From positions 81,401,978-81,465,977 of the forward strand of contig OY294068.1 of NCBI GenBank assembly GCA_958510875.1: a stretch of 64,000 nucleotides of DNA, written 5' to 3'. This stretch comes from Endomychus coccineus. Lineage: Eukaryota > Arthropoda > Insecta > Coleoptera > Endomychidae. The translations under genes and the position numbers were made by a program. This document shows, piece after piece, positions 1 to 11,794 of the stretch (its first letter is position 1; each line of letters starts with the position of its first letter). The notes under the pieces are model-generated. The model was not told where the DNA came from. It worked only from the letters and a program-made list of their open reading frames with translations, and ran no database searches.

Positions 1-1659
1 TTAATTTCTCGTCCTATCTCGGTTATCAATGTTGGCAGGTTTATAGCTTCCTTTGAAATAAACTTTTGAATTTATTGCAACCCCTTCGACCTCCTCAGCT
101 ATGGTAACATATCACCCACGTTGAAGCGAGTGTGAAACTGATTTTGTGTTTATTTAAGAAATTCGTTCAATATTTTCTATGATAAAATGTGTTATTGGTG
201 AGAAACAGAAAACATGTGGCTAACGCCAAGGAGTTCTTATTACTTTGCTTTAGATATTTTATTCTTACATCAAACTTTAATTTTCTAAATATGATTTTGT
301 TTTTTTCAACTGTTGGAAATAACCTGTACATAACCCTTATTACAATAGATTGGACGACTAGAACGTTCGGCGTCCTTTGGGGTTATACTATCAAAACGAA
401 AGTAAATCATTTGTAAATGGTTTCAATCAATGGTGAAGAGTCCCCATAATATTCAACAAGTGACGCTTTGGTTTGCGTAATGTTTTTCCATGTAAGAAAT
501 AATGTTTAATCAAGACGCAAAATTCACCTTTTTCCATGTTTACAAAAATCTTCAAGGTTGCTTACTTTCGATGGCTGTCAAAACAGAACTGAATGACATA
601 TCAGTCTGTAAATTTTAATGCGTTCTAGTGGAAGATGGTACATCACAAATAACACATGGGATTTTTGATTGTGGCACCGTCAGTTTTATTTTTCAGGAAC
701 TTTTCACCTTGCCTTCGTACAGTGTTCATTTCATCATTATACACGTATTTAAATGAACGTAGCAATTCATTGGTAGCAGGAAAAGATGTTATCATTAGAA
801 TATCACATGTTCATAGTATCGAGATGCCGGGAATTCTAAATCTTCATGTAGTCAATGCTTAAATGCATCAGACATTCAGTCACAAACAATTAAACAGAAT
901 AATATTGTACGTTACACGTGGGTGATATAAAAACTAGGAAGATCAGACCTATTCTTTTTCATCAACTGGATATCGTAAACAATAGCTATCCCACCCAGGA
1001 TGAGTGATGTAAATTTCAATGAAATGTTCTGAATTATTTTAGAATCAGAAGAAATCAGCATAACTAATACATTCGAAACACATACTCAAAATGATTGACG
1101 TTACACTATAAAACTAATGAAAAGGTAGGCCATTTTTGAATGATGCAACGTAAGTCGATGTGAAAAACCTTCCAGGTAGATAGTTAGTAGGGTATATGAT
1201 TTATTTGATATTTGACTTCGAGCTTTGAGTCATCAACACATCACTGTGTAACGTAAAATTTTGTTGTTGCCATTGCTGCTTTTTTATACTGAAACGGAAT
1301 TGCTCATGAGTGAATTGATACGAGGTAATTATCTATAAGTTGTCAACGGGAGTAACAAGAATCACAAGTCATAAACCCTAATTGTATAATCTTAAAATAA
1401 TTTCTCATGTTCTACTATATTCAATCCATTTCAAATTGATAAAATTGATAATTAGCCATACATTACTCTTTCACACACAACCGATCCAATTTTTTCCGCA
1501 GTTTTGATTGGATTTTAAAAATACAAGTCGGCTGCAGACGCATTTCATTGATCGAAATCATCTATTCTTTTCTAAATTACATGGAAACATTAATTGAATT
1601 TTTGATAAAGATGATAAAGTATTATCGAAACGTCAAAAAAGAGAGTTCTTATCTTATTT
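1..1659. other. Non-coding, nothing recognised
   Basis: AT-rich sequence with only short chance reading frames that show no conserved motif, codon bias or splice context. No repeat shared with the rest of the window was noticed. Confidence 0.6.
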
Positions 1660-2990
1660 TCAGTCACCCATTTGTTTTACATGGATGATTTGAAACTGTC
1701 TGCCTCTGGGGAGAAAAACCTCCATCAAACTCTCAATGTGGTTCAGGAATATACACGAGCCGTAGACATGGACTAGGGATTGGAGAAATGCGTAGTGTAT
1801 CAATTGAGGAGAGGACGATCTCCGGAAGTACACGAGAATATGCAGCTTGCCAACGGAAGCATCTTCAAACACCTTGATGCTGGAGAGACCTATCGGTACC
1901 TGGGAATTGAACAGCGTCCTAATTATGACGCTTCTCAGGTAAAGGTGGCTCTCCGCTGCAAGTACAGAAACCTTGTTCGAAAGATTTGGTCTTCCGAACT
2001 TTCGAGTGGGAACAAGGTGTCTGCAAACAAATATGCTTGCCGTTCCAGTCCTGCTCCACTCTTTTGGAGTGATAAAATGGACGGTCGATGAGCTGCATAG
2101 ACTCGACAAAGACACCCGTAAAATGATGCATATCCATCACAGTTTGCATCCTAGGTCGTCCGGTACCCGCATTTAACTCCCACGTCACCGGGGAGGTAGG
2201 GGACTCCTCAGTGTGGAGGGTTTGCATCGTTTGTTTCTGAGTATAGCTTGCAAAGTTCTTAGGAGTTCGGATCCCCTCCTGTGTCTTGTTAAAAGACACG
2301 AATTGGCCGGAGTGGGGGCATTTATCGTTAAGGCAGCACAAAAAGCTGCGGAAAAACTGGTCACCAATTTCAGATCAGTCGAGAAGGCCGATCAGAGGGC
2401 AACCTCGAGTTCCAACTTTCTCGCCTGAAAGCCCAGATAAATGCTCAGGCGGCATGTTGACAAGCCGATACACGGTGTTTTCTATCGAAACATCGAAACC
2501 CTCGGCTTGTCAACTAGGCTGACCTTCGGCTACCTAAGGTCAGGTAGCTTGCCAAGATGACGTAATTAACACCTTGGTCTATCGCCGCAATGTGATGGGT
2601 GTGCAGGTCCCTCATGTCAGCTGCAGGGCCTGCCGAAAGGCGCCTGAGACGCTTTTCCACCTGCTGTCGGCATGTCCGGCAACAGCGGCCTCGGCGTACA
2701 CCCATCGCCATAATGCGGCCCTACAGGTGGTATATTACCATCTAAGGTACTCGTACGGAATAGACCAAGAACCGTTGCTGCCTTACATGCCAGGAGATAT
2801 TGAGTCCGTTGTCGGAAACGAAAAATGCCGCTCGCTATACCCAGGTCACAAGATCTTGTTAGTGGTTCTGATCATCGGTGTCTTGGGCGGAATTCGGTCT
2901 TCGCTGCGTTCGAACTTGATGATCATTCCGGCCTGTAAGAACTCGGCGCAGATCTTGATAGACCGGATGCAAAAGGCAGTCATTAAGTTT
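1660..2990 (+). pseudogene. R2-type LINE, RT palm to endonuclease, broken copy 1
   Basis: This is the 3' part of a non-LTR retrotransposon polyprotein of the group that uses a restriction-like endonuclease (R2/R4/NeSL-type). Reading starts abruptly at VTHLFYMDDLKL (1663-1698), the RT motif C box YMDD, followed by the thumb region (GLEKCVVYQLRRG, ETYRYLGIE, then FGVIKWTVDELHRLDKDTRK in another frame). Past several frame changes comes PRHRGGRGLLSVEGLH, and from about 2590 a CCHC knuckle (C-RA-C, then H and C in TLFHLLSAC) with the conserved LRYSYGI. At about 2830 the frame jumps from VVGNEKC straight to YPGHKI; the segment that would hold the endonuclease catalytic PD and E residues is deleted, as comparison with copy 2 at 23.4-24.1 kb shows. 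A TAG at about 1774, other stops and at least three frameshifts make it dead. Similarity to copy 2 ends near 2985, so the 3' end is missing. Confidence 0.85.
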
Positions 2991-5140
2991 ATATCGATGC
3001 TATATGTATGCATGTTTCAGAAATACCTTCAGGGGTTAGGAAGATGTAAAATGAGATGCTGAATACTACTAAGTAATAAAATACAGGTGGCGCTATTAAG
3101 AAAAACACTTATGGTCTTTCAAAGTTTACCAAAATCAATGTGTCACAGCAAGGTGATCCCACAATGCAAAATGACGATATTGCCGTCAAAAAATACTCCA
3201 GGCGAAGTCCCAACTTGATAACCTAAAAATCAAGTGTCCTGCGATTTTTCAAATAAGTACCTGCAGACGCAATAATTTTTACAACCAATGAAATAACTTT
3301 TGAGCGGTTAAAGCGAATTGCAAAAACTGTACGGATTTATAAAGCCTAAAGAAATGCAAATTCAAATATGTCAAGATATACCAAAAAACTCAGCAACTCG
3401 ACTTGTATTTGAAATTTGTCTAAGTTGACCGGACTATTAATTGATATAATCCTCTCACGGCACGACACTATGGTGAAAGTGCCGGGTGTAACATTATCAA
3501 CTACTTGGTATGTTTGAAAAAGCAGTGAATTATTAGTTATCAATAGATTCCCTTTGAGAATGTTTTTCTACTTCCGCTAGACTCCTACAGGAAGCTATTT
3601 TAATCAATATGGAAACCCAGGATTATGCTCAAAATCATTGAAATATTGATATAATAAAGTAGTTTCAATATTCGATGGAAGAAGTTGTTACTTTATGACA
3701 GTTAACATAATGAAGGTAATAATTTTCCTCTATTGTAACCAAAATTATATAAGAACCATAATAATTAGTATTATGTATGTTTTTTTCGATGGTCATCGCA
3801 TCATTATCAAACTGAAAACTATGATGCGGTGAGCATCGAAACTACAGGCCAAATCATTATTGTTCCAATAGAGTATTAGCAAAAACGTAGAAATACTTAT
3901 CATGTTCGAAATAATGTGATGCTGTCATGTTATCATGTTCACATTGAAATTTCTGATCTGTAGGAAATTGAGAATTGGTGGAACAAAAATATTAACCACA
4001 CCAGATATTTATGTCCATTAGTATTGCGTGTTTAGACATCTATCTGTTGCGCTGTGGCGACAAGTCAACAAAGAAGTTTCTACATTGTTCACCATTAATC
4101 TTGGGCAAGCAATGTTTGTGGAGCGCTTCGTAGTAGTTGTTATTTGCTATTATCACTACAGTACTAAAGTCGTTATAATTCCTTGTTGTTCTATTATTAT
4201 TCTTCCCATAAATAGAATAACAGTTCTTCACGTTGATTATAATTATGTTGTTTATATGTTATTAAGTTAAATGAACATCAAATATATGTTATAAAATAAA
4301 AGAATATTGGCCTGGGGGATGATGACAGTTGATAGTCTCCGATTTATTGAAACATGCCTTTTGGAGGAGATATGGAATCCACTTTTACTTGCACAAAACT
4401 TTTGTGTTTTTCTCTGATATTATATTGCTGGCCCTTGTATCAAGAGAAAATTGAAACAAACTTAAAGTCTTAGTTATTATAGGCATGCGATTTGCAGAGT
4501 TCCAACGGGCTCTTACGGTCACAAGAACTTAATTTCATGCTCCATATCGATGGAAAGAATGAAAGGTGGTGTCGTAAAACCCCTATGAAAGGATTGGCAT
4601 GCGGCTTCCATTGGCCCAAGGGTGGAACTTTTCGGAAACGTCTTGTGAAAATTTCAAACGATTTGACATGATCTTAAGCAACACCAAATAAAGTTAAATG
4701 TGAATTTTATAGTGTAAAATGTCCATAAAATTTAAATGGCATGCACGTCGAGGAAACCATCACATCATAAGTAATAAAAATAGGGAAAGTTCGGTCATAT
4801 TATTTTTCATGCTTTTTTGTATTTCACAAAAAAATTTTGTTTTGAGTTCAAGTAAAAAAAATTCCAAAAAGTGTACTAAAATTTGGTCGGTGTAAAATTT
4901 ACAACTAATGTTCCTTAATATGATTCAGCATGCCATTTCTCATTTAATAATGAAATACTTGTTTGCGGTCAACCAGTGAATGGCAAGTGGATCGCTGTTC
5001 TAATATTGAAATAATCAAGAAAATGCATAATATGGAAAAGATGAGATAAAATCCACTGTGCATTAAATTTTCAATTACTTTTCCATTTAGAGCAATTTGT
5101 AACATAATTTTAAAGCATTTAATATCAAAATATCATCAAT
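2991..5140. other. Non-coding, nothing recognised except one short repeat
   Basis: No coding exon, RNA gene or transposon protein was recognised. A roughly 32-base stretch at 3466-3497 recurs at 45751-45782 and is listed separately. Confidence 0.55.
3466..3497 (+). repeat. Short hairpin-forming dispersed repeat, copy 1
   Basis: The string CACTATGGTGAAAGTGCC followed by GGGTG and an AACATTAT end recurs at 45751-45782 with two differences. Just upstream GGCAC (3459-3463) can pair with GTGCC, giving a small hairpin around an ACTATGGTGAA loop. It could be the conserved end of a larger decayed element; nothing beyond it aligns by eye. Confidence 0.5.
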
Positions 5141-5473
5141 CAGGCTTGTTCCGGACCAACAAAAGTTTGGGTCCGCCGGCATATTCACTAGTTTTGAATT
5201 GCAGCGGTCGTGTGAAAGATACGTTTTGGAGCATGAGACTAGCGGCAAGATTGTAGATTCTGCCTGCTTTCCTGCAAGTATTACAGATACAAGTTATTTT
5301 ATCGATAAATTTTCATTATTGTTATTTTTGAAGAAATATTAGTGTTGAGCTTCGGTGTAGAAGTTAAAACTCTTTTGGAGTATTAAATATATATCTGTGA
5401 GTACTAATAATATGGATAATACTATATATTATATCGTTTGCCGCTACACCTGTAGTTTAAAAAAAATTCCAAC

Positions 5474-5602
5474 CAAATAGGACTTTTACCATTTTCTTTG
5501 AATCTCCTCACCATTTGCTAATGAAAGTACTACTTATTACATTAATAAAAGTCGTATTCCCTTCACAGGCCAAGGCTTTGGCTAATAAAGTTTTACCAGT
5601 AC
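5474..5602 (-). pseudogene. KATNAL2: Katanin p60 A-like 2 homologue, Walker A exon with in-frame TGA
   Basis: This is the second recognisable exon of a KATNAL2-like AAA ATPase; such proteins act on microtubules. Reading on the minus strand, the acceptor TATTCCTCAG ends at 5603 and the exon completes a split glycine codon to give [15 protein letters not shown], the rest of the Walker A loop. Then come [13 protein letters not shown], a TGA stop at 5508-5510 where the family has arginine (SKWRGDS), and GDSKKMVKVLF. The exon ends with a single G before GTTGGA, a plausible donor in the same phase as in KATNAL2 genes, where the next residue is E. The next exon, which should carry the Walker B sequence (IFLDE), was not found between here and position 1. 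Retained introns argue against a processed copy. Confidence 0.82.
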
Positions 5603-7347
5603 CTGAGGAATAGAAAAGAGAAAGAAGAATTACAAGTCAAATCTTTCATATTAACTATTCTATCTAGGAAAGGATGTTTGTTTTCCCTACATCATACTTG
5701 GTGAATACTATCTGTTATTAAAACTTGCATTGAAAAATCTTTATCTCTAATAACAAAAATATCATCAGAATATCAGTCCAATTTGAACTTTTACATATTG
5801 GACAAAGTTTTGATTCTCCAGGTTGAACAGTGGACAAGACCTCTATTAGTTCCAGACAGCTATTTCAGTCAATAAAGTCAATGATCAACCATCTTCGGCA
5901 GAGGTATAACTACCATTGGTACATAAAATGTCAATATCACGAGCTCAATTTGTTTTTCGATCACATGTCATCCTCAATGTAGTATACTAAAAGCTTTATC
6001 AATGTTGCATCATCCACCTTATTATACTCGCCAAAGTTATACCTATACTGCAGTCACTGTTGGAAAGGATTGATCGCATCTTAGATTCATCTTTCAGAGT
6101 GCCCCCACACTTTGTATTTCCAGAGGGCGTAAAGAAAATATTATCTCTATCGTTCAATGATAGATTTCTTTCTCGTGTAGTCAAACGATGCAAAAAAACA
6201 AATATAAATGAACCTTCAATTTCTGGGTCTATTTTTTTCATAGTTAGTCTTCCTAATATCCCTCATGCATAAGCAAATTGATTTTCGGCAATTCACTGTT
6301 AACTCGGAATATTACCTATGGTAGTCTCGTTTTTCAGGGCGTATCTATATAATTTTGGAGATAATTTTTGAGTTTTTAATTTTAAATTGAAAAATTAGCG
6401 TTAGAAATATTTTTCTTGTTGAAGAAACGTTGTTTTTATTGCATCAGCCTGGAAGCGCGATGTCCCACTGATAATGTTATTCATAATGCCACGCATTAAT
6501 AAAACAGACCTAGCGATTCAAAGATTCGTCTGGTAAACAGTTGAAAATACAACCACCCGGTGACGTTCAAACAGTGCAAAGTGAAATACACACATTTCGT
6601 GTTAGAATCAAGAGACAGGTTGACGATGAACTGTTCTTGATTTTATTCCATTTCTGACAGTAACACTAAGAAAATTACTGTTTACGCAACTTTTTCCCCA
6701 TTTAACCAAAACTGTCTGATTGCGTTTCCGATTTCCTCATGATGGGCATCCTTATCTTGGAGACACTATACTACACTTATTGAAAAATTCCATTGTATTA
6801 TAGTAATTAATTAATACCTTATAAACAGTCGTTCCGGAAACGGCAATGGAACCATTCTAAACACAATACTAAACGTGTCGAAATTATTCTGTTCTTAAGT
6901 TCTGAAATACCTTTTGATATTTGTTACTATGTAACAAATATAGTATACGCTTTATTCGGAAACATCAATAATCTGATCTGTATCAAATGTTTTGGCACAA
7001 ATAACTATTATATTATAATGAAGATAATTCTATAAAAAAGTTTCTTGCAGGCTATAATTATTAAATATATTATAAACAGCAAAATGTAAGACTTAAAACA
7101 AATGAAAGGGTCCTGGTTCCTGAAGAGGGCGCACTTTTCTATGGTTATCCCGCATATTATTTTGGGCGACTTGCACATCCATCGCTTTCCATCATTGACC
7201 TTTCTAGACAAAAGTCCCCAAAAATTCTCGATTGGACTAGTCTGGGGTAGGTTAAGAGGGTCATCGTTTCTCGGTGTTATGTGTTAGGAATTTAATATCA
7301 AATATCAATCATATACTTATACTATGGAAGATATAAGGAATAATAAC
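5603..7347 (-). other. Intron of the KATNAL2-like locus
   Basis: Bounded by GTTATT at 7347 (donor, after CCAG) and CCTCAG at 5603 (acceptor), phase 1 on both sides, so splicing would restore the glycine-rich loop GTPGTGKT. It is 1,745 bases long, AT-rich, and shows no recognised transposon. A 70-residue open stretch on the plus strand at 6003-6272 has no recognised homologue. Confidence 0.75.
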
Positions 7348-7936
7348 CTGGTGTTCCGTATAAAAGTATTCCTTTCCATGTCGAACTTAAACCTCGGAAT
7401 AGATCAGGAAATTCTAAAGGATATATTGTTACTTCCTCAAGCAATTCTATGGAGTCATTCAATCCAATACAGTCAGTCCATTTGACATTGAGATTTTTGG
7501 GGACCAAGTATCCCTTAAAATCGCACAATGGCTTCTTTTTATTGACTTTACAATTTTGATAAGTAACTTCGTCATAATGTTTATTACTTGTCTCATTTTG
7601 GCTAAATGAGATAATCTCAACCTGAAAGTCTTCACTTTCTTGGGTTGAAGAATTATTTTCAGTTTTTTCAATTTTTTTTCTAGGTTTTACTTTTGCGCTT
7701 TGGTCTTTTCTAATTGGGGCAATACGTGTCTCGCTCACTTCTCTTTGAAATTTAGTGTAGGAGTAACTTTGATATTCTTGTAAAATTATATCTCAATCGA
7801 TGTTGTCACAAACCTTATATTGATCGCCAATTTGAGCTTCATTCTGCAAAGCTGATGCGGAATTAAGCAGGTTACTTTCCTCTAAATAACTCAATATCAG
7901 ATGGAGCATAATTCTTTTTTCTTTAACAAAAGGGGA
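7348..7936 (-). pseudogene. KATNAL2: Katanin p60 A-like 2 homologue, LisH-to-AAA exon with in-frame TGA
   Basis: This large exon begins after the acceptor TTTTCACAG (7937 side) and reads SPFVKEKRIMLHLILSYL, the LisH dimerisation helix of KATNAL2, then SASALQNEAQIGDQYKVCDNI. At 7793-7795 a TGA replaces the leucine of the family motif (NIDLETIL); the frame continues with DIILQEYQSYSYTKFQ. A charged low-complexity linker (KVKPRKKIEKTE) follows, then the conserved start of the AAA domain: NVKWTDCIGLNDSIELLEE, VTIYPLEFPDLFRG, STWKGILLYGTPG. The usual GPPG of Walker A is GTPG here. The donor GTTATT follows at 7347. One open frame apart from the TGA, correct exon order and phase point to a duplicated or unitary pseudogene rather than a retrocopy; a sequencing error at one site cannot explain both stops. 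Confidence 0.88.
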
Positions 7937-8327
7937 CTGTGAAAATTGCAATCATGAATTCTTGATTTCCATATTATCATACTACAGTTTATTGTTTTGA
8001 GAAAATAATAACTGTTTCTAGGCATTTTTGAATAAACAATGACAATGAGGACACTCACGACGACGACGGCTCTGACTATGACGATAGCAATTCCAATCTC
8101 GGCGTTGATGGCGGCACTACATACCAGGAATCAACGTATTTAATATCTATGATGATGAAAACGATGGTGAAACATGAAAATTCAACTTCATATTTACCAC
8201 ATGAAATGTCTTTTGATTTTTACCGTTGAAAATACCTACCTTAAAATGAGAAAAAAAATGGTACTTCAAATACCCTCTTATTTATCAAAAATGATATATT
8301 TTAAAACGTACAAATAAATATAGACTT

Positions 8328-8490
8328 TAAATAAGAAATAACCCACTGAAAATACTGAGAACCTTTCGGCTACTTGGTGGTCCTCAGTACTTTGATAGTA
8401 TTTTTAGTGGCAAGGGTGATTATTTCTTATTTATAGCGTTACAGTGTATCCACAATGTGAACTCATTTATAGTTTATTAAATAGAGACTT
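8328..8490 (+). mobile_element. Penelope-like family 2, 3'-end fragment with long hairpin
   Basis: The block CGGCTACTTGGTGGTCC, CAGTACTTTGATAGTA and CAATGTGAACTCATTTATA matches the 3' ends at 47.47-47.57 kb (plus) and 32.24-32.36 kb (minus), which follow GIY-YIG coding remnants. It therefore looks like a 3' tail of the same Penelope-like family. The ends also pair with each other: AATAAGAAATAACC with CCACTGAAAATACT near 8328-8355 against AGTATTTTTAGTGG and GATTATTTCTTATT near 8396-8440, giving a roughly 110-nt imperfect hairpin. Confidence 0.6.
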
Positions 8491-11400
8491 TTATAATAAT
8501 AAATACCTTAATAGTGGACAATCAATTACAATTCAGATAATTAATTTTTAGACACTTCTTAAAAAATTTTCCAATGTTGGGTTAATTCCTTTTTTTATTT
8601 GAGCTTGAAGCCACATTTTTTGTTCAATTTTCCTATGCATATTTCTGTTTTGGGGCTTTCTGATCTGCATGTCATTTTTTATATAGCAATTACGAACAAT
8701 GGCATGCAATATGAAATCACGTTAAATCGTTCTCAAGACATTTATGAAATTTTATGCCGTTGGGCCAACGAGGGCTACATGCCAATTATTTTTTTCAGAG
8801 CTTATTACACAAACTGTCATTCCTCCTTTCGATATGCAACAACAACTCGGAGAATTATTTTTTATAACAAGTTCACATGACTTTACATTTTTTCATGCCG
8901 TATGGAATCGGAAATCATAAACTATCATCGTCTCCCGGTCTAATAGGAAAACAGAATTTCGGGGTCTAGCGTATAACCTTCTTGGTTTTGGAGAAAAGTA
9001 GGTGGGCTGAATTATGTTTGACAAGGAGATTATAAGTTGTATTAGTAGATAAAGAAGGAATTTTCAACAGATTAGTAAATTCCTTCTCTATTAAAAATCT
9101 TAGGCTGCACAGATGATTGGTTTGTCAACAGAGGCAATGATAAATGGAAAAGTGAAATCCCTTCTTAAATTGAAATATAATTGTAACAACCTATAACAAT
9201 AAGTTGAAATTGAAGAACCTTTGGCTGCGGGTAAATTATAATTTGACTTGTTGTTGACTGATTTAACTAATGCACGTGGAATGCAAGAAATGTCAGCTCC
9301 ACTAGAAATCGTATTTCATCATGTGTGTCCGTAATAAATAAACGTCCTGGTGTAATATCAGTCAATAGAATACTAGGCACTATAAGTTCAAAGGCTGATT
9401 GTTATATGAACAATGTTTGTCGCAATTATTTGCTTTATGTGCAAATTTGGAATGATGCCAGTAATAATTATCGTTTTATGGAGTATTGTTTGCCCGGTTA
9501 TTAGGAAGATGTAATTAGTGGTTTATTGAAACGTGTTTGACGTTTAAATTAAGAAACTTCATTTTTCAATTCATCAACTTGATAATGTTGAATCTGAAAG
9601 GATTTTGAAAATGTTTGTGTTGATTGAAATAGGAGCGATTGCAGAAATATTAGGATTCGAAATTTGAGAAATATCCTAAATCTAGTGAGCGATAGCGATT
9701 AATTCCCTAATGTCAGTTTTATCGGAAGAGGCTATAGCAACTCGCAAGGTTGATGAATATTTTCTTAACCATACTTTTTTATTAACTTGGAACTTACCGT
9801 TGGGAAATTTCCAGTCAATATTTTCATATTTCTAAAGTACATATAGGGTTTTTCATTTCAGTATTCTGTATTTCAAAGGAGTTCTTCAAGTTTTTTCTCC
9901 ACTAGTATACGTCGTTTTATTAACGTTGTTTTGTGAATAGAATTAGGTTATCACTAGGAGGATTTTTTCAAATATCTAAGACTGACGTAATTGTCTCCTG
10001 CTTAATTGACCTATTGACATACTGATATGTAATATGTCCATCAGTGATCAGTTTGAAAGAAAATTGTATTTTTTGTTGAATGAATATCAGGTATTCCTGA
10101 CCAAAACGTATGTAATTTAAAATGAAGTTATATGAAAATCGAAAATATATTATAAAATGAATAGGAAAACATAGAATAGTGAAGAAATAAAGTTGTGGTA
10201 TCTCACAGCTTTACCGCTGACCCATGAACCTTCGCGTATAATGCTAGATAACTTTGCTAACCTGATATCAGAAGCTGTAATATAAAATCTTTTTTTCTCC
10301 TTAGGACCATGCTGCGTTGGCATTCTTATGAACTTTAGTAGTAACGTACAGGTTACACTTTAAACTAAGAAAACATTTTTAGCATATTTTGTAGTTAATT
10401 GTTGATAAGTCGGTCAACTTAAATGGTGTTTGATTCTGGCCATCATGAATAAGTTGGTGTTCAAAATCTACAAAGTAGATAAGATTTTCGGAAGTAAGTC
10501 AAAATAGGAATACAAGATTGTATTGTAACATATTAACCATTCATTCACAAACAAGTTAGATAAAATTCAAAATAATAAGCAAATCAAAATGTCGCAGATT
10601 TTACTGGCTTAACTATTTGAGTCTCATTTCCATTAATATGGAGTTATAAAATTTTTCATAAAATCCATAAAAAAGAACAATTGTCTCATAATATTCTTGC
10701 CGATGTCAAGTAACAAAAATTATATAATTTTCCCCAAATTCTGCATATTATTGATGCTTCTTTGCTCCTAATCTTATGAGGCTTTATGAATTCTATATTA
10801 TAAAAGTCATTATTATCGAATTTTGTACTTGACTAATAACCAGTTCGTGGACTAATTTACACTATTTTGATATAAACATTTGTATTCGTATTTTATTCAT
10901 ATTTGGAATAATTTATACGAAGGAAAAGCCGAAAGTCAAGAATTAATAATTGTAATATTTCGGCATGTTTCCATTGTATTATGAACTAATTTCGGTACAC
11001 ATTTTTTGGTATATTTTCCATTGAATCATCAAATATTTTAAGAGTATATGATAGGTTCGAACCAATATTATACTGTTCGATATCCGTACGTAACAACCTT
11101 TCTTCAGGAAGTTCCAGTAGAAAGTGATTGTTTCAAATATCTCACGTTAGAAATACTCTAATACTCATTGTAGAGAGACACGAAAATATACTCATATTTC
11201 ACGTTATACAGTACGAGTGACAATTGTGAGAATTTTTCATGACAGTTCGTATTTTGCAGCGAAAATTCGAACATAATCGTGCCATCAATCAACACAATCA
11301 AGAAGTATTGAACATTTCTTAAAAGTGGCATGACTTCAGACAAACTATCTTGGTAATAATATCGCTGCTGTAGATCAAAGCCTGACTGAAAAGTCGAGAT

Positions 11401-11639
11401 CTTCTATTCAACTACATGCTCAACTTCTCAAAGTTTTTTGATGGCGAATGTTAAATAAAGATCTGCAGCTACATTCAGCTGTATACAAAATGCAGTTTAC
11501 TCAGTAACTTGAATACCGTACCCTAATCGACTGAATATCAGACTAACAAACAGTTGATTCACTTTTTTTCCAACAAAATCGACACCTCTGCATTGTGTTC
11601 TAAGCTGATTGGATGTTATTAAAAAGTAAATTTCATTCG
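8491..11639. other. Non-coding, nothing recognised
   Basis: A 93-residue open stretch at 8599-8880 (plus) and shorter ones elsewhere show no recognisable family or splice context. The rest is AT-rich sequence with no inverted or direct repeat seen by eye. Confidence 0.5.
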
Positions 11640-11794
11640 ACGAACATTCCGCAAGACAAATCGGGACGCTTCAGCTCTGATGCTCGAAATGTTTTTCAAA
11701 ATTTATCCAGATAAATCAGGTTTCGGGCAGATATGGCTTACCCAAAATATAAACGTTTCGAAAGAGAAATAAGATCAAAGCTTATCGAATGCCC
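11640..11794 (+). pseudogene. Jockey/CR1-like LINE, region upstream of the RT domain
   Basis: The frame from about 11733 reads YPKYKRFEREIRSKLIECPN and runs into GSRSFWTFARTIG inside the first tandem unit; this is the linker that precedes the RT domain in jockey/CR1-like LINEs. Upstream (11640-11730) RRTFRKTNRDASAL is a weaker match to the same linker. No endonuclease domain was seen further 5', so the element is 5'-truncated or decayed beyond recognition. Confidence 0.65.

Noticed and set aside
6003..6272. Plus-strand frame inside the KATNAL2-like intron as an exon
   Set aside because: An open stretch with a protein-like segment (PPHFVFPEGV), but no acceptor/donor pair fits and an overlapping frame on the other strand is just as long.
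7793..7795. TGA in KATNAL2 as selenocysteine or a reassigned codon
   Set aside because: Family members have leucine here and arginine at the other TGA; no reason for selenocysteine, and TGA, TAA and TAG all occur as lesions in other pseudogenes of the window.
8599..8880. 93-residue plus-strand frame as a gene
   Set aside because: No recognised domain, no codon pattern distinct from the background, no splice sites.
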